Assembly (NCBI RefSeq): GCF_002285795.1
Contig: NZ_CP022961.1
Coordinates: 3,228,001-3,292,000, forward strand
Length of the DNA stretch: 64,000 nt
Direction: 5' to 3'
Source: Plantactinospora sp. KBS50
Lineage (GTDB): Bacteria; Actinomycetota; Actinomycetes; Mycobacteriales; Micromonosporaceae
This document shows, one piece after another, positions 53,407 through 62,299 of this stretch (position 1 is its first letter; each line of letters opens with the position of its first letter). A program made the position numbers and the translations under genes. The notes beneath the pieces are model-generated. The model did no database searches and was not told the origin of the DNA. It was given only the letters and a program-made list of their open reading frames with translations.

Positions 53407-54333
53407 TCAGCCCACCCGCATCTTCGGCGCGGACGCCGCCACGGCGCTCGGGCTGACGCAGACGTGCCACGCCTGTCCCTCGTCGATCACGTTGATCTCG
53501 CCGGCCCGCTGCCGGTCGAGCAGCAGCATCCCCAGGGCGGTGTCGGTGCCGCGCCGGCGGTGCCAGGCCAGCTCGATGTCGGCGGCGTACCCGCTGCAGT
53601 GCGCGCTGGGCAGCAGCGCCGCGTACCCCAGCTCGCGCAGGTGGTCCTGGTGGGCGCGGCTGCGCACCAGGCTGGTCACCCAGACCGGGCCGGGCGCGCC
53701 GGGCGAGACGGCCGCGAAGTCGTCGGCCAGCCGGTCCAGCAGGGCCAGCACGGCCGGCCGGGTCCGCGGGAAGCGCAGCCCGGCGGTCCGCGGCAGCAGG
53801 TCGGGGGCCAGCCGCCGGCGGGCCGCGCGGGCCGCCCGGGCCGGCAGGCTCTCCGCCTGGCGCAGGTAGCGGAACCGCAACTGCCCCGCCCGGCGCAGCG
53901 GCTCCAGGTCCACCAGTTCCGGCGACCGGCGTACGTCCAGATCGGTGCGGAACTGCCCGGCCGCGCCCCACCAGAGCGCGTCCACCCGGGACAGCAGGAA
54001 GATGCGGACCAGCGCCGGCAGGTCGATGGCCGAGCTGCGGGCGCTGGGCCGGTATCCGGCGATCTCGCCGAGCAGCCGCTGCGCCGTACCGTCGGCGCCG
54101 TCCGGGGTGCCCCGCCACAGCGCCCGCAGCTCCGGGTCGCCGGCGCGGGCGGCCACCACCGCGGACGCGGGCCGGCGCCGCCCGGCACCTGCGGCGGCGG
54201 TCAGCTCGGCGAGCAGGTCGGCGACGGCCTCGCGGTAGCGCGGCAGGTCGGGGGCGGGCGCGAGGGCCGTGCCGCCGCGGCCCGTCGGCGCGGCGACCGG
54301 CTCGCGGCCGGTTTCGTCATCGGGCGTACGCAT
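53407..54333 (-). CDS. M15/DUF5715-like protein partnered with asnB
   Basis: This is a 308-residue protein of uncertain function. The C-terminal third resembles VanY/M15 metallopeptidases: VTSLVRSRAHQDHLRELGYA, then SAHCSGYAADIEL, which fits S-x-H-x2-G-x-A-x-D, then EGQAWHVCVSP, an E-x3-W-H version of the last zinc motif. The N-terminal 180 residues are helical and Arg/Leu-rich. No signal peptide is evident, unusual for a wall peptidase. It overlaps no gene but lies 3 bp before asnB, so co-translation is likely. DUF5715 is my best family guess. Confidence 0.68.
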   Translation of the reverse strand: MRTPDDETGREPVAAPTGRGGTALAPAPDLPRYREAVADLLAELTAAAGAGRRRPASAVVAARAGDPELRALWRGTPDGADGTAQRLLGEIAGYRPSARSSAIDLPALVRIFLLSRVDALWWGAAGQFRTDLDVRRSPELVDLEPLRRAGQLRFRYLRQAESLPARAARAARRRLAPDLLPRTAGLRFPRTRPAVLALLDRLADDFAAVSPGAPGPVWVTSLVRSRAHQDHLRELGYAALLPSAHCSGYAADIELAWHRRRGTDTALGMLLLDRQRAGEINVIDEGQAWHVCVSPSAVAASAPKMRVG

Positions 54334-54506
54334 CGCGCGGCTCCTTCCCGGTGGTGACGGTCCAAATCCGTCGTCACCGGGACGTTATCCGCATTCCGTG
54401 AGGAAGTTTCCGTTCTGCCCGAATGTCCCCATCCGGGCGCGATCCGCGGCTCCCCGCCGGTCGGCCGGCGCACGGCGGCCGACCGGCCGGGGCACGGCCC
54501 TGGTCG

Positions 54507-54549
54507 GGCCGGCTCGTGGCGGCGGTCAGGCCGGCTCGTGGCGGCGGTC
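54507..54549. repeat. Direct repeat of the paaK 3' end
   Basis: GGCCGGCTCGTGGCGGCGGT plus one C occurs at 54507-54527 and 54529-54549 (22-bp period, 21/22 identical). The second copy encodes the last residues of paaK; the first lies just past the stop. Confidence 0.88.
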
Positions 54550-55836
54550 GACGATCCGGCGCATCTTGCCCAGCGAGCGCTCCACCCCGTCCGGCTCGAT
54601 CACCTCGACCGCGACGCTCACCCCGATGGTGTTCTTGACCGCCTCGGCCAGGGCCGCGCCCGCGCGCCGCCCGGCCGCCGCCTCGGCGTCCGGGCGCCGC
54701 TCCACCCTCACCGTCAGCGCGTCCAGCCGGCCCGCGCGGGTCAGCACGCACTGGAAGTGCGGCGACAGCGCCGGGGTACGCAGGATCAGCTCCTCGATCT
54801 GGGTCGGGAACAGGTTCACCCCACGCAGGATGATCATGTCGTCGGTGCGTCCGGTGATCTTCTCGATCCGCCGCATCGGCCGCGCGGTACCGGGCAGCAG
54901 CCGGGTCAGGTCCCCGGTGCGGTAGCGCACCACCGGCATCGCCTGCCTGGTCAGCGAGGTGAACACCAGCTCACCGCGCTCCCCGTCGGGCAGCACCGCG
55001 CCGGTCTGCGGGTCGACGATCTCGGGATAGAAGTGGTCCTCCCAGACGTGCAGGCCGTCCTTGGTCTCCACGCACTCCACCGCCACACCCGGACCCATCA
55101 CCTCGGACAGCCCGTAGATGTCGATGGCGTGCACGCCGGTGCGCTGCTCGATCTCGGCCCGCATGTCCTCGGTCCACGGCTCGGCGCCGAAGATGCCCAC
55201 CCGCAACGAGGTGCCCCGCGGGTCGACGCCCTGGCGGAGCATCTCGTCGACGATGGCGAGGAAGTACGTGGGCGTCACCATGATCACGTCGGGGGCGAAG
55301 TCGCGGATCAGCATCACCTGGCGCTCGGTCATCCCGCCGGAGACCGGGATCACCGTGCAGCCCAGTTCCTCGGCGCCGTAGTGCGCGCCGAGCCCGCCGG
55401 TGAACAGGCCGTACCCGTACGCGACGTGCACCCGGTCCCCGGGCCGGCCGCCGGCCGCGCGGATGGACCGGGCCATCAGCCGGGACCAGGTCCGCACGTC
55501 CTGCGCGGTGTAGCCGACCACCGTGGGCCGGCCGGTGGTGCCGGACGAGGCGTGCAGCCGGGCGACCTGCTCGCGGGGCACGGCGAACATGCCGAACGGG
55601 TAGCTGTCCCGCAGGTCGCTCTTGCGGGTGAACGGGAAACGGGCCAGGTCCGCCGGCTCCCGGAAGTCCTCCGGACGCACCCCGGCGGCGTCGAACGCCG
55701 ACCGGTGGTGCGGCACGTTCCCGTACGCGTGCCGCAGCGCCCAGCGCAACCGCTCGACCTGCACCGCCCGCAACTCGTCGATGGACGCCCGCTCGATCGG
55801 ATCCAGTTCCGCCGGCCGTGGCTCGCTGTCGCGCAC
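54526..55836 (-). CDS. paaK: Phenylacetate-CoA ligase
   Basis: This 436-residue AMP-forming enzyme activates phenylacetate. Motifs are LHASSGTTGRPTVVGYTAQD (P-loop), YGYGLFTGGLGAHYGAEELG, IDIYGLSEVMGPGVA, YRTGDLTRLLPG and the C-terminal lysine in ERSLGKMRRIVD. GTG 55836 follows GAGGAGG and gives the standard N-terminus; the longer frame is not used. paaI lies nearby, but other paa genes are absent, so this may serve uptake of aromatic acids into another route. Confidence 0.94.
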   Translation of the reverse strand: MRDSEPRPAELDPIERASIDELRAVQVERLRWALRHAYGNVPHHRSAFDAAGVRPEDFREPADLARFPFTRKSDLRDSYPFGMFAVPREQVARLHASSGTTGRPTVVGYTAQDVRTWSRLMARSIRAAGGRPGDRVHVAYGYGLFTGGLGAHYGAEELGCTVIPVSGGMTERQVMLIRDFAPDVIMVTPTYFLAIVDEMLRQGVDPRGTSLRVGIFGAEPWTEDMRAEIEQRTGVHAIDIYGLSEVMGPGVAVECVETKDGLHVWEDHFYPEIVDPQTGAVLPDGERGELVFTSLTRQAMPVVRYRTGDLTRLLPGTARPMRRIEKITGRTDDMIILRGVNLFPTQIEELILRTPALSPHFQCVLTRAGRLDALTVRVERRPDAEAAAGRRAGAALAEAVKNTIGVSVAVEVIEPDGVERSLGKMRRIVDRRHEPA

Positions 55837-56052
55837 TGCCCCTCCTCGCGCCGTACCGGCCGGTCCGTTGCCGCCGGCCCGCGGCGCCGGTGCCGGCCCC
55901 GCTGGCTGGCCAGCCTGCCACGCCCGGTGCCGGCCGGCCACCCACGCCCGGTGCCCGGTGCCGGTCGGCCATTCGCGGTCGGTGCCGGGCGTGCGGGCCG
56001 GGCGGCCGGGCGGCCGGGCGGCGGACCGGCACGGGCCCGGCGGCGGACCGGG

Positions 56053-56130
56053 CCGCCCGACGGGGTCAGCGGGCAGGACCGCCCGGCGGGGTCAGCGGGC
56101 AGCACCGCCCGACCGGGTCAGCGGGCGGCC
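56053..56130. repeat. Three 26-bp repeats covering the MFS gene 3' end
   Basis: Units start CCGCCCGRCGGGGTCAGCGG (third copy with one change) at 56053, 56079 and 56105. The third copy contains the stop codon and last codons of the MFS transporter gene; the first two lie downstream and carry the same TCA at the same place. Confidence 0.85.
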
Positions 56131-57563
56131 GGCCGGGGCCGGCGCAGGGCGATCGCCACCAGCGCGGCGGCGCCGAGGCAGGCCAGGGTGTTCACCAGGA
56201 TCGCCACGCGCAGCCCGGCCAGCACGGCGGTCGCGCTCGACACGCCGGCCAGCCCGGCGGTGGCGATCGCCGACATCACCGGCGTGCCCAGGGTGATGCC
56301 CACCTGCTGACTCATCGTGGCCAGACCGGTGGCCAGCCCCTGCTCCCGGTCCGGCAGGCCGGACGTGGCGGTGACCATGAAACCGACGATCGCCACCAGG
56401 TTCGCCACGCCTCCCGCGAAGGAGGCCACCAGCAGGACGGGCAGCCAGCCGCGGTGCGCGCCGAGGAACGCCAGCGGCAGGGTCGCGACGCCCTGCCCGA
56501 GGAAGCCGGCCAGCAGCGCACCCGGGCCGCCGAGCCGGCCGATGACCCGCGGCCCGAGCAGGCCGCCGAGCACGGTGCCGAGGCCGAGAACCGCGAACGC
56601 GAGGCCGGCGGCCAGCGGCGCGAAACCGAGCACCCGTTGCAGGTAGAGGGTGAGCAGGAAGACCAGCGAGGTCTCGGTGGCGAAGGCCAGCAGGCCGGCC
56701 AGGTTTCCGGCGGCCACCGTGCGGCGCCGCAACACCCGGGGCGGCACAAGCGGTTCGGCCACCCGGCGCTCGACCAGCGGGAAGACCGCCGCCAGCAGCG
56801 CCCCGACCAGCAGCACGCCGATGCCCCGCGGATCCGACCAGCCGTACCGGCCGGCCGAGGTCAACCCGTACACCACCGCCAACAGGGCCGCCGTGCCGAC
56901 CAGCGCGCCCGGTACGTCGAGGCGGGGTCGCCGCGCCGGGCGGGTCTCCCGCAGCACCGCCGGGGCGAGCGCCAGCACCACCGCCGCGACCCCGACGTTG
57001 AGGTGGAACGCCCAGCGCCAGCTCAGCAGGTCGGTGAGCAGCCCGCCGAGGACGGCGCCGGTGGTGAAGCCGGCGGCCATCAACGCGCCGTTGAGGCCGA
57101 GCGCGCGGTCCCGGGCCGGTCCCTCCGGAAACGAGGTCGTGAGCAGGGACAGCGCGGCCGGGGTTATCGCCGCGGTGGCCAGGCCCTGCACCACCCGGGC
57201 GGCGAGCAGCACGGCCGGCGCCCCGGCCAGGCCGCCGGCCAGCGAGGACAGGCCGAGCGCCGCGACGCCGACCAGGAACAGCCGGCGCCGGCCGAACAGA
57301 TCGGCGATCCGGCCGAACAGCAGCGTGAAGCCGGCGGCGCAGAGCGCGAACGAGGTCGCGATCCACTGCAGGCCGCCCAGGCCGAACCCGACGTCCGCCC
57401 CGATGGCCGGCAACGCCACGTTGAGGATCGAGAAGTCGACCGCGAGGGTGAAGCCGGCGGTCAGCAGGACGGCGAGCACGAGCCGTTCCCGGAGGCCGGT
57501 ACGGGCCGGCGCGGCGCTCGCCGCCCCAACGCCGGCCGGTGGCGGCTGGTCGGTGATGGTCAT
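56118..57563 (-). CDS. MFS drug-type exporter (DHA2-like)
   Basis: This 481-residue proton-driven exporter is predicted to have about 14 membrane helices. Motifs include VDFSILNVALPAIGADVGF (helix 1, motif D1-like), RIADLFGRRRLFLVG (motif A) and LATAAITPAALSLLTTSF, plus WRWAFHLNVGVAAVV (motif C region). ATG 57563 follows GGAGGGA. It is divergent from an XRE-family regulator 186 bp away, which probably controls it. The substrate cannot be told from sequence. Confidence 0.92.
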   Translation of the reverse strand: MTITDQPPPAGVGAASAAPARTGLRERLVLAVLLTAGFTLAVDFSILNVALPAIGADVGFGLGGLQWIATSFALCAAGFTLLFGRIADLFGRRRLFLVGVAALGLSSLAGGLAGAPAVLLAARVVQGLATAAITPAALSLLTTSFPEGPARDRALGLNGALMAAGFTTGAVLGGLLTDLLSWRWAFHLNVGVAAVVLALAPAVLRETRPARRPRLDVPGALVGTAALLAVVYGLTSAGRYGWSDPRGIGVLLVGALLAAVFPLVERRVAEPLVPPRVLRRRTVAAGNLAGLLAFATETSLVFLLTLYLQRVLGFAPLAAGLAFAVLGLGTVLGGLLGPRVIGRLGGPGALLAGFLGQGVATLPLAFLGAHRGWLPVLLVASFAGGVANLVAIVGFMVTATSGLPDREQGLATGLATMSQQVGITLGTPVMSAIATAGLAGVSSATAVLAGLRVAILVNTLACLGAAALVAIALRRPRPAAR

Positions 57564-57749
57564 GGATGCTTCCCTCCGCTCGCCGGCGGGACGGTTCCGG
57601 CCGGTCCCTGCGACCCTCCGGCCGGGCCGGGACCGCTGCCAGGTCCCCGTCCCGGGCAGCCGGGCGGCGGCCACCTCCGGGCTGCCTGGCACCGGCAGGG
57701 TCACCCTGCTGGCTGGTCCGCCGGGACCGGGTGGCGGCACACTGGCCGG

Positions 57750-58703
57750 GTGAGCGATGAGCACACCGGCGAACTCGGCCCGTTCCTGCGGACCCGGCGC
57801 GCCCGGCTGACCCCGCAGGCCATGGGCCTCACCTCGTACGGTGCCCGCCGTGTTCCCGGGTTGCGCCGCGAGGAACTGGCGCTGCTCGCGGGGGTGAGCC
57901 CGACCTACTACACGCGGCTGGAGCAGGGCCAGAGCAGCAACGCGTCACCGGCGGTGATCGACGCGCTGGCCCGGGCGTTGCGGTTGACCGACGACGAGCG
58001 GGCACACCTGCACGACCTGGCCCGGCCGGTCGCGCGCCGCCGCCGCCGGGCGCCCCGGCCCGAGCACGCCAGCCCGAGCAGCGTACGGCTGATCGAGGCG
58101 ATGCCCGCCGTCCCGGCGCTGGTGCTCGGGCCGCGTACCGAGGTGCTGGCCTGGAACCGGCTCGGGCACGCGCTGCTGGCCGGGCACCACGACCCCGCGG
58201 CGCCGGCCCGACCGGCCGACCGGCCGAACCTCACCCGGATGCTGTTCCTCGACCCGCACACCCGCGACCTCTATCCGGACTGGGCGACCGAGGCGGCGCG
58301 GGCGGTCGCCTCGCTGCGGCTGATCGCCGGCCGGCGCCGGGACGACCCGCGGCTCGCCGAACTGGTCGGCGAGCTGAGCCTGAACAGCGCCGCGTTCGCG
58401 ACGCTGTGGTCCCAGCATCCGGTGCAGACGTGCGTGGCCGGCACCAAGACGCTGCGGCATCCGGAGGTGGGCGAGCTGGACCTGGAGTTCCACGTCCTGG
58501 ACCTGCCGGACGGCAGCGGGCACCGGATCTTCACGTACACGGCCGCCCCGGGCAGCGCGGCCGAGGCGGCGCTGCGGCTGCTGGACACCGCCATCGACCT
58601 CGCTCCCGCGGGAGTTTCGGCCACAAAAGCGACAACAGGCGGCATCCCGGGGCGCAGAATCGGGGCATGCGGCAGCGATGGGACGGCGCGGTCGCCCTGG
58701 TGA
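57750..58703 (+). CDS. XRE-family regulator with MmyB-like ligand domain
   Basis: This protein of about 317 residues has an N-terminal helix-turn-helix (GLRREELALLAGVSPTYYTR, LEQGQSSNASPAVIDALARA). The MmyB-like C-terminal domain follows (MPAVPALVLGPRTEVLAWNR, DWATEAARAVASLRL, RHPEVGELDLEFHVL). This pairing is common in Streptomyces and Micromonospora beside exporters and SDR enzymes. GTG 57750. The last 35 residues run past the conserved domain and overlap the SDR gene by 37 bp. Confidence 0.9.
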   Translation: MSDEHTGELGPFLRTRRARLTPQAMGLTSYGARRVPGLRREELALLAGVSPTYYTRLEQGQSSNASPAVIDALARALRLTDDERAHLHDLARPVARRRRRAPRPEHASPSSVRLIEAMPAVPALVLGPRTEVLAWNRLGHALLAGHHDPAAPARPADRPNLTRMLFLDPHTRDLYPDWATEAARAVASLRLIAGRRRDDPRLAELVGELSLNSAAFATLWSQHPVQTCVAGTKTLRHPEVGELDLEFHVLDLPDGSGHRIFTYTAAPGSAAEAALRLLDTAIDLAPAGVSATKATTGGIPGRRIGACGSDGTARSPW

Positions 58704-59425
58704 CCGGCGCCTCGTCGGGGATCGGGGCGGCGGTGGCCGGACGGCTCGCCGCCGGCGGCGCCCGGGTGTACGTGAGCGGCCGCGACCGCGGCCGGCTGGC
58801 CGAGGTGGCCGACCGGCTCGGCGGTACGGCGCTGCCGGCCGACCTCGGGGCGCCGGAGCAGGCCGGCGAGCTGGCCGGCCGGGTGCTGGCCGCCGCCGGC
58901 CGGGTCGACGTGCTGGTGCACAGCGCCGGCCGCGGCTGGGCGGCGCCGTTCACCGGCACGGACCCCGCGACCGTCGCCGAACTCGTGGCGGTCAACCTCA
59001 CCGCCCCGGTGCTGCTGACCGGCGCGCTGCTGCCGGGGATGCTGGCCCGCGGGCGGGGGCGGCTCGGCTTCGTGGGCTCGATCGCCGGCCGGCTGGCGGT
59101 CCGGGACGAGGCGGTCTACTCGGCCACCAAGGCCGGGCTGGGCGTCTTCGCCGACAGCCTGCGGCAGGAACTGCGCGGCGGCCCGGTCACGGTGACCGAG
59201 CTGGTGCCGGCGGTGGTGGACACCCCGTTCTTCGTCCGGCGCGGCCGGCCGTACCCGCGCCGCGCCCCCCGGCCGGTACCGGCCGATCGGGCGGCCGCGG
59301 CGCTGCTGGCGGCGCTGCTGGCCGGGCGGGCCGAGGCGTACCTGCCGCGCTGGATGCGGCTGCCGGTGACGGTGCGGGCCGCCGCGCCGGCCACCTACCG
59401 CCGGCTGGCCGGCCGGCTCGGCTGA
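58667..59425 (+). CDS. Short-chain dehydrogenase/reductase
   Basis: This 252-residue classical SDR has the cofactor site VTGASSGIGAAVAGRLAAGG, then HSAGRG, the catalytic Ser in VGSIAGRLAV and the Tyr-x3-Lys in VYSATKAGLG. Arg after the first strand (VSGRDRGR) suggests NADP(H). ATG 58667 lies inside the 3' end of the XRE gene, so the two are co-transcribed. The substrate is unknown. A 47-bp repeat array follows its stop. Confidence 0.92.
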   Translation: MRQRWDGAVALVTGASSGIGAAVAGRLAAGGARVYVSGRDRGRLAEVADRLGGTALPADLGAPEQAGELAGRVLAAAGRVDVLVHSAGRGWAAPFTGTDPATVAELVAVNLTAPVLLTGALLPGMLARGRGRLGFVGSIAGRLAVRDEAVYSATKAGLGVFADSLRQELRGGPVTVTELVPAVVDTPFFVRRGRPYPRRAPRPVPADRAAAALLAALLAGRAEAYLPRWMRLPVTVRAAAPATYRRLAGRLG

Positions 59426-59430
59426 CCGGC

Positions 59431-59780
59431 CGGCGGTCAGTCCGCCGCCCGGCCCGGCGGTCAGTCCGCCGCGCGACCGGCGGTCAGTTCGCCGCCCGGC
59501 CCGGCGGTCAGACCGCCGCGCGACCGGCGGTCAGTTCGCCGCCCGGCCCGGCGGTCAGACCGCCGCGCGACCGGCGGTCAGTTCGCCGCCCGGCCCGGCG
59601 GTCAGACCGCCGCGCGACCGGCGGTCAGTTCGCCGCCCGGCCCGGCGGTCAGACTGCCGCGCGACCGGCGGTCAGTTCGCCGCCCGGCCCGGCGGTCAGA
59701 CTGCCGCGCGATCGGCGGTCAGTTCGCCGCCCGGCCCGGCGGTCAGACTGCCGCGCGATCGGCGGTCAGTTCGCCGCCCG
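59431..59780. repeat. 47-bp tandem repeat array running into the hpnH 3' end
   Basis: Eight starts at exactly 47-bp spacing (59431, 59478, 59525, 59572, 59619, 59666, 59713, 59760) give seven full units. The eighth, partial one is the hpnH stop and last codons. Each unit contains two GGCGGTCAG halves, and GGCGGT-CAG-ACCGCC forms a short perfect hairpin in several units. Later units drift (ACCGCC to ACTGCC, GCGACC to GCGATC). It separates the SDR gene from hpnH. Confidence 0.95.
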
Positions 59781-60773
59781 CATGGCGCGCAGCGACTCGC
59801 GCAGCGAGGACATGGTGGCCAGCACCGCCGTCGGCTCGTACCCGCAGTGCGCCATGCAGTTGTTGCAGCGCACGTCCCGGCCCCGGCCGTAGGCCGACCA
59901 GTCGGTGGTCTCCACCAGCTCCCGGTAGGTCTTGGCGTACCCGTCGCCGAGCAGGTAGCACGGCCGTTGCCAGCCGAACAGCGAGTACGACGGGATCGCC
60001 CAGGCGGTGCACGGGAAGTCGATCCGGCCCTCCAGGAAGTCCAGGAACAGCGGGGAGTGGTTCAGCCGCCAGCGCTTGCGGCGGCCCTCGGCGAACGCCT
60101 TGCGGAACAGCGTCCGGGTCTCCGTCACGCCCAGGAAGTGATCCTGGTCCGGCGCCTTGTCGTACGCGTAGGCCGGCGAGATCTGCATCTGGTCCACGGC
60201 CAGGTCGTCGTTGAGGTAGTCGAGCACCTCGATCACGGTCTGCGCGGTGTCGGTGGAGAAGAAGGTGGTGTTCGTGTTGACCCGGAAGCCGCGCCGCTTG
60301 GCCTCCCGGACCGCGGCCACGGCCTGATCGAACACCCCCTCCTTGCAGACCGAGGCGTCGTGCCGCTCGCGCAGGCCGTCCAGGTGCACCACGAAGGCGA
60401 AGTACGGGGACGGCCGGAACTTGTCGATCTTCTTGGGCAGCAGCGCCGCGTTGGTGCAGAGGAAGACGTACTTGCGCCGCCGGATCAGCTCGGTCACCAG
60501 CTCGTCGATCTGCGGGTGCATCAGCGGCTCGCCACCGGCGATGGACACCATCGGCGCGCCGCACTCGTCGATCGCGGCCAGCGCCTGCTCCACCGGCATC
60601 CGGCGTTTGAGCACGTCCGCCGGGTGCTGGATCTTGCCGCAGCCGGCGCAGGCGAGGTTGCAGGCGAACAGTGGTTCCAGCTCGACCAGCAGCGGGAAGT
60701 GCTGCCGGCGGCGCAGCCGCTGGGTCATCAGATAACGGCCCACGCGGATGCTCTGGCGCAGCGGCATGCTCAT
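59766..60773 (-). CDS. hpnH: Adenosyl-hopene transferase (radical SAM)
   Basis: HpnH adds the 5'-deoxyadenosyl group to hopene, the first step of extended C35 hopanoids. The 335-residue protein has the radical-SAM motif C-x3-C-x2-C in [48 protein letters not shown], and the C-terminal Cys cluster [19 protein letters not shown] 60773 overlaps the stop of the upstream hpnG-ispH fusion gene. The last codons (AAN-stop) are also the seed of the tandem repeat array behind it. Confidence 0.96.
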   Translation of the reverse strand: MSMPLRQSIRVGRYLMTQRLRRRQHFPLLVELEPLFACNLACAGCGKIQHPADVLKRRMPVEQALAAIDECGAPMVSIAGGEPLMHPQIDELVTELIRRRKYVFLCTNAALLPKKIDKFRPSPYFAFVVHLDGLRERHDASVCKEGVFDQAVAAVREAKRRGFRVNTNTTFFSTDTAQTVIEVLDYLNDDLAVDQMQISPAYAYDKAPDQDHFLGVTETRTLFRKAFAEGRRKRWRLNHSPLFLDFLEGRIDFPCTAWAIPSYSLFGWQRPCYLLGDGYAKTYRELVETTDWSAYGRGRDVRCNNCMAHCGYEPTAVLATMSSLRESLRAMRAAN

Positions 60774-62299
60774 GATCGGACCTCCTTCGGAAGGGTGAAC
60801 TGGACGTCCTCGACGGAGACGGTGCTCTCGCGTACCTCGTGCGCGCCCAGGCCGCGCAGCGCGGCGACGGTCTGCTCGACCAGCCACGGCGGCGCCGACG
60901 CCCCGGCCGTGACGCCCACCGTGCGGGCGCCGGCCAGCCAGCGCAGGTCCACCGCGGCGACGTCGTCGACCAGGTGTGCCGAGGTGCCGGCCCGGTGCGC
61001 CACCTCGACCAGCCGGCGGGAGTTCGACGAGTTGGCCGAGCCGAGCACCAGCACCACGTCGGCGACGGCGGCCACCGCGCGCAGCGCGGCCTGCCGGTTG
61101 GTGCTGGCGTAGCAGATGTCGTCGCTGGGCGGCCCGGCCAGCGCCGGGAACCGGCGGCGCAGCACGGCCAGCACGTCCGCCACGTCCTCGACCGCCAGCG
61201 TGGTCTGCACCAGGTAGGACACCGCGTCCGGATCGGGCACCCGCACCCGTTCGGCGTCCCGGGCGTTCTCGACCAGGCTGATCCGCCCGGGCGCCTCGCC
61301 GAGGGTGCCCTCCACCTCCTCGTGCCCGGCGTGGCCGATCAGCAGCACGGTGCCGCCCCGCCCGGTGAACCGGCGCGCCTCGCTGTGCACCTTCGCCACC
61401 AGCGGACAGGTCGCGTCGATGACCGGCAGGCCGCGCTCGGCGGCGGCCGCGCGTACCGCGGGTGCCACCCCGTGCGCCGAGAAGACCGTGACGGCCCCCG
61501 GCGGGATCTCGTCGAGTTCGTCCACGAAGACCGCGCCGCGACCGGTCAGCTCGGCGATGACGTGCGAGTTGTGCACGATCTGCTTGCGCACGTACACCGG
61601 CGGGCCGTGCCGGTCCAACGCCCGCTCGACCACCTCGATGGCCCGTTCCACCCCGGCGCAGAACGAGCGGGGCGCGGCCAGCACCACCCGGCGGACCGTG
61701 GTCGCCGCGGCCCACTCGGCCAGCGCCGGACCCACCGGGTCGAGGGCGCGCAGGGCCGCGTGCACGCGCGGCAGCGTCGCCGGGGAGAACAGCGGGTACG
61801 GCGGGGTGTCGGCGACCGCCCGCACGCAGGCGCGCGGTCCCGGCGTACCGGCGTGCAGCGCCGCGGCCGACTCGGTGTCCACGGCCAGCGCCCCGGTGCG
61901 GGCCAGCCGGTCCCGGGCGCTGCCGTGCACCAGCCGGTCGGTGGTCACCACCGGCCCGAGGTGCACGGTGCGGCCGCGCCGGCGCAGCGCCGCGGCGATC
62001 AGCGGGGCGCTCGGGCACTCCAGCGCCCCGTGCGGGCCGCGGACCTCGGTGGCCACCACCAGGTCACCGGGGCGCAGCCGGTCGGTCAGGCCGCCGGCGA
62101 TACCGGCGGTGGCCACCGCGGGCGGACCGCCGTACCGGGCGGCCCGCCGGGCCGCGGCGCTCGGGCCGGCACCGGTCCGCCGCAGCGGGCTGCCCGGCGG
62201 CAGGCCGCGGCGCAGCCGCCGGGCCTCCGGGCGCAGCGCGGCCAGCAGCAGCCAGTCGGCCGGCTGCCCGCCGGCCGGCACGTCCCGGGTCGCGGTCAC
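60770..62299 (-). CDS. HpnG-IspH fusion: adenosylhopane nucleosidase + HMBPP reductase
   Basis: This is one 509-residue frame with two enzymes. Residues 1-200 are a nucleoside-phosphorylase-type HpnG domain, which takes adenine off adenosylhopane ([35 protein letters not shown]). Residues about 204-509 are IspH, the Fe-S reductase that makes IPP and DMAPP. Its cluster cysteines are in [11 protein letters not shown] (Cys214), [12 protein letters not shown] and [11 protein letters not shown]; the HNSHVI and VFSAHGV motifs are also present. GTG 62299 overlaps the shc stop as GTGA. The fusion puts isoprenoid supply and side-chain processing in one polypeptide within the hopanoid operon. Confidence 0.92.
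   Translation of the reverse strand: MTATRDVPAGGQPADWLLLAALRPEARRLRRGLPPGSPLRRTGAGPSAAARRAARYGGPPAVATAGIAGGLTDRLRPGDLVVATEVRGPHGALECPSAPLIAAALRRRGRTVHLGPVVTTDRLVHGSARDRLARTGALAVDTESAAALHAGTPGPRACVRAVADTPPYPLFSPATLPRVHAALRALDPVGPALAEWAAATTVRRVVLAAPRSFCAGVERAIEVVERALDRHGPPVYVRKQIVHNSHVIAELTGRGAVFVDELDEIPPGAVTVFSAHGVAPAVRAAAAERGLPVIDATCPLVAKVHSEARRFTGRGGTVLLIGHAGHEEVEGTLGEAPGRISLVENARDAERVRVPDPDAVSYLVQTTLAVEDVADVLAVLRRRFPALAGPPSDDICYASTNRQAALRAVAAVADVVLVLGSANSSNSRRLVEVAHRAGTSAHLVDDVAAVDLRWLAGARTVGVTAGASAPPWLVEQTVAALRGLGAHEVRESTVSVEDVQFTLPKEVRS

Noticed and set aside
59431-59780. CRISPR array
   Set aside because: The 47-bp units are head to tail with no unique spacers, and no cas genes are near. 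It is a simple tandem repeat.
58678-59892. 404-residue plus-strand frame with Arg/Pro/Ser repeats
   Set aside because: It is a shifted frame of the SDR gene continuing through the 47-bp repeat array and antisense to hpnH; not a repeat protein.
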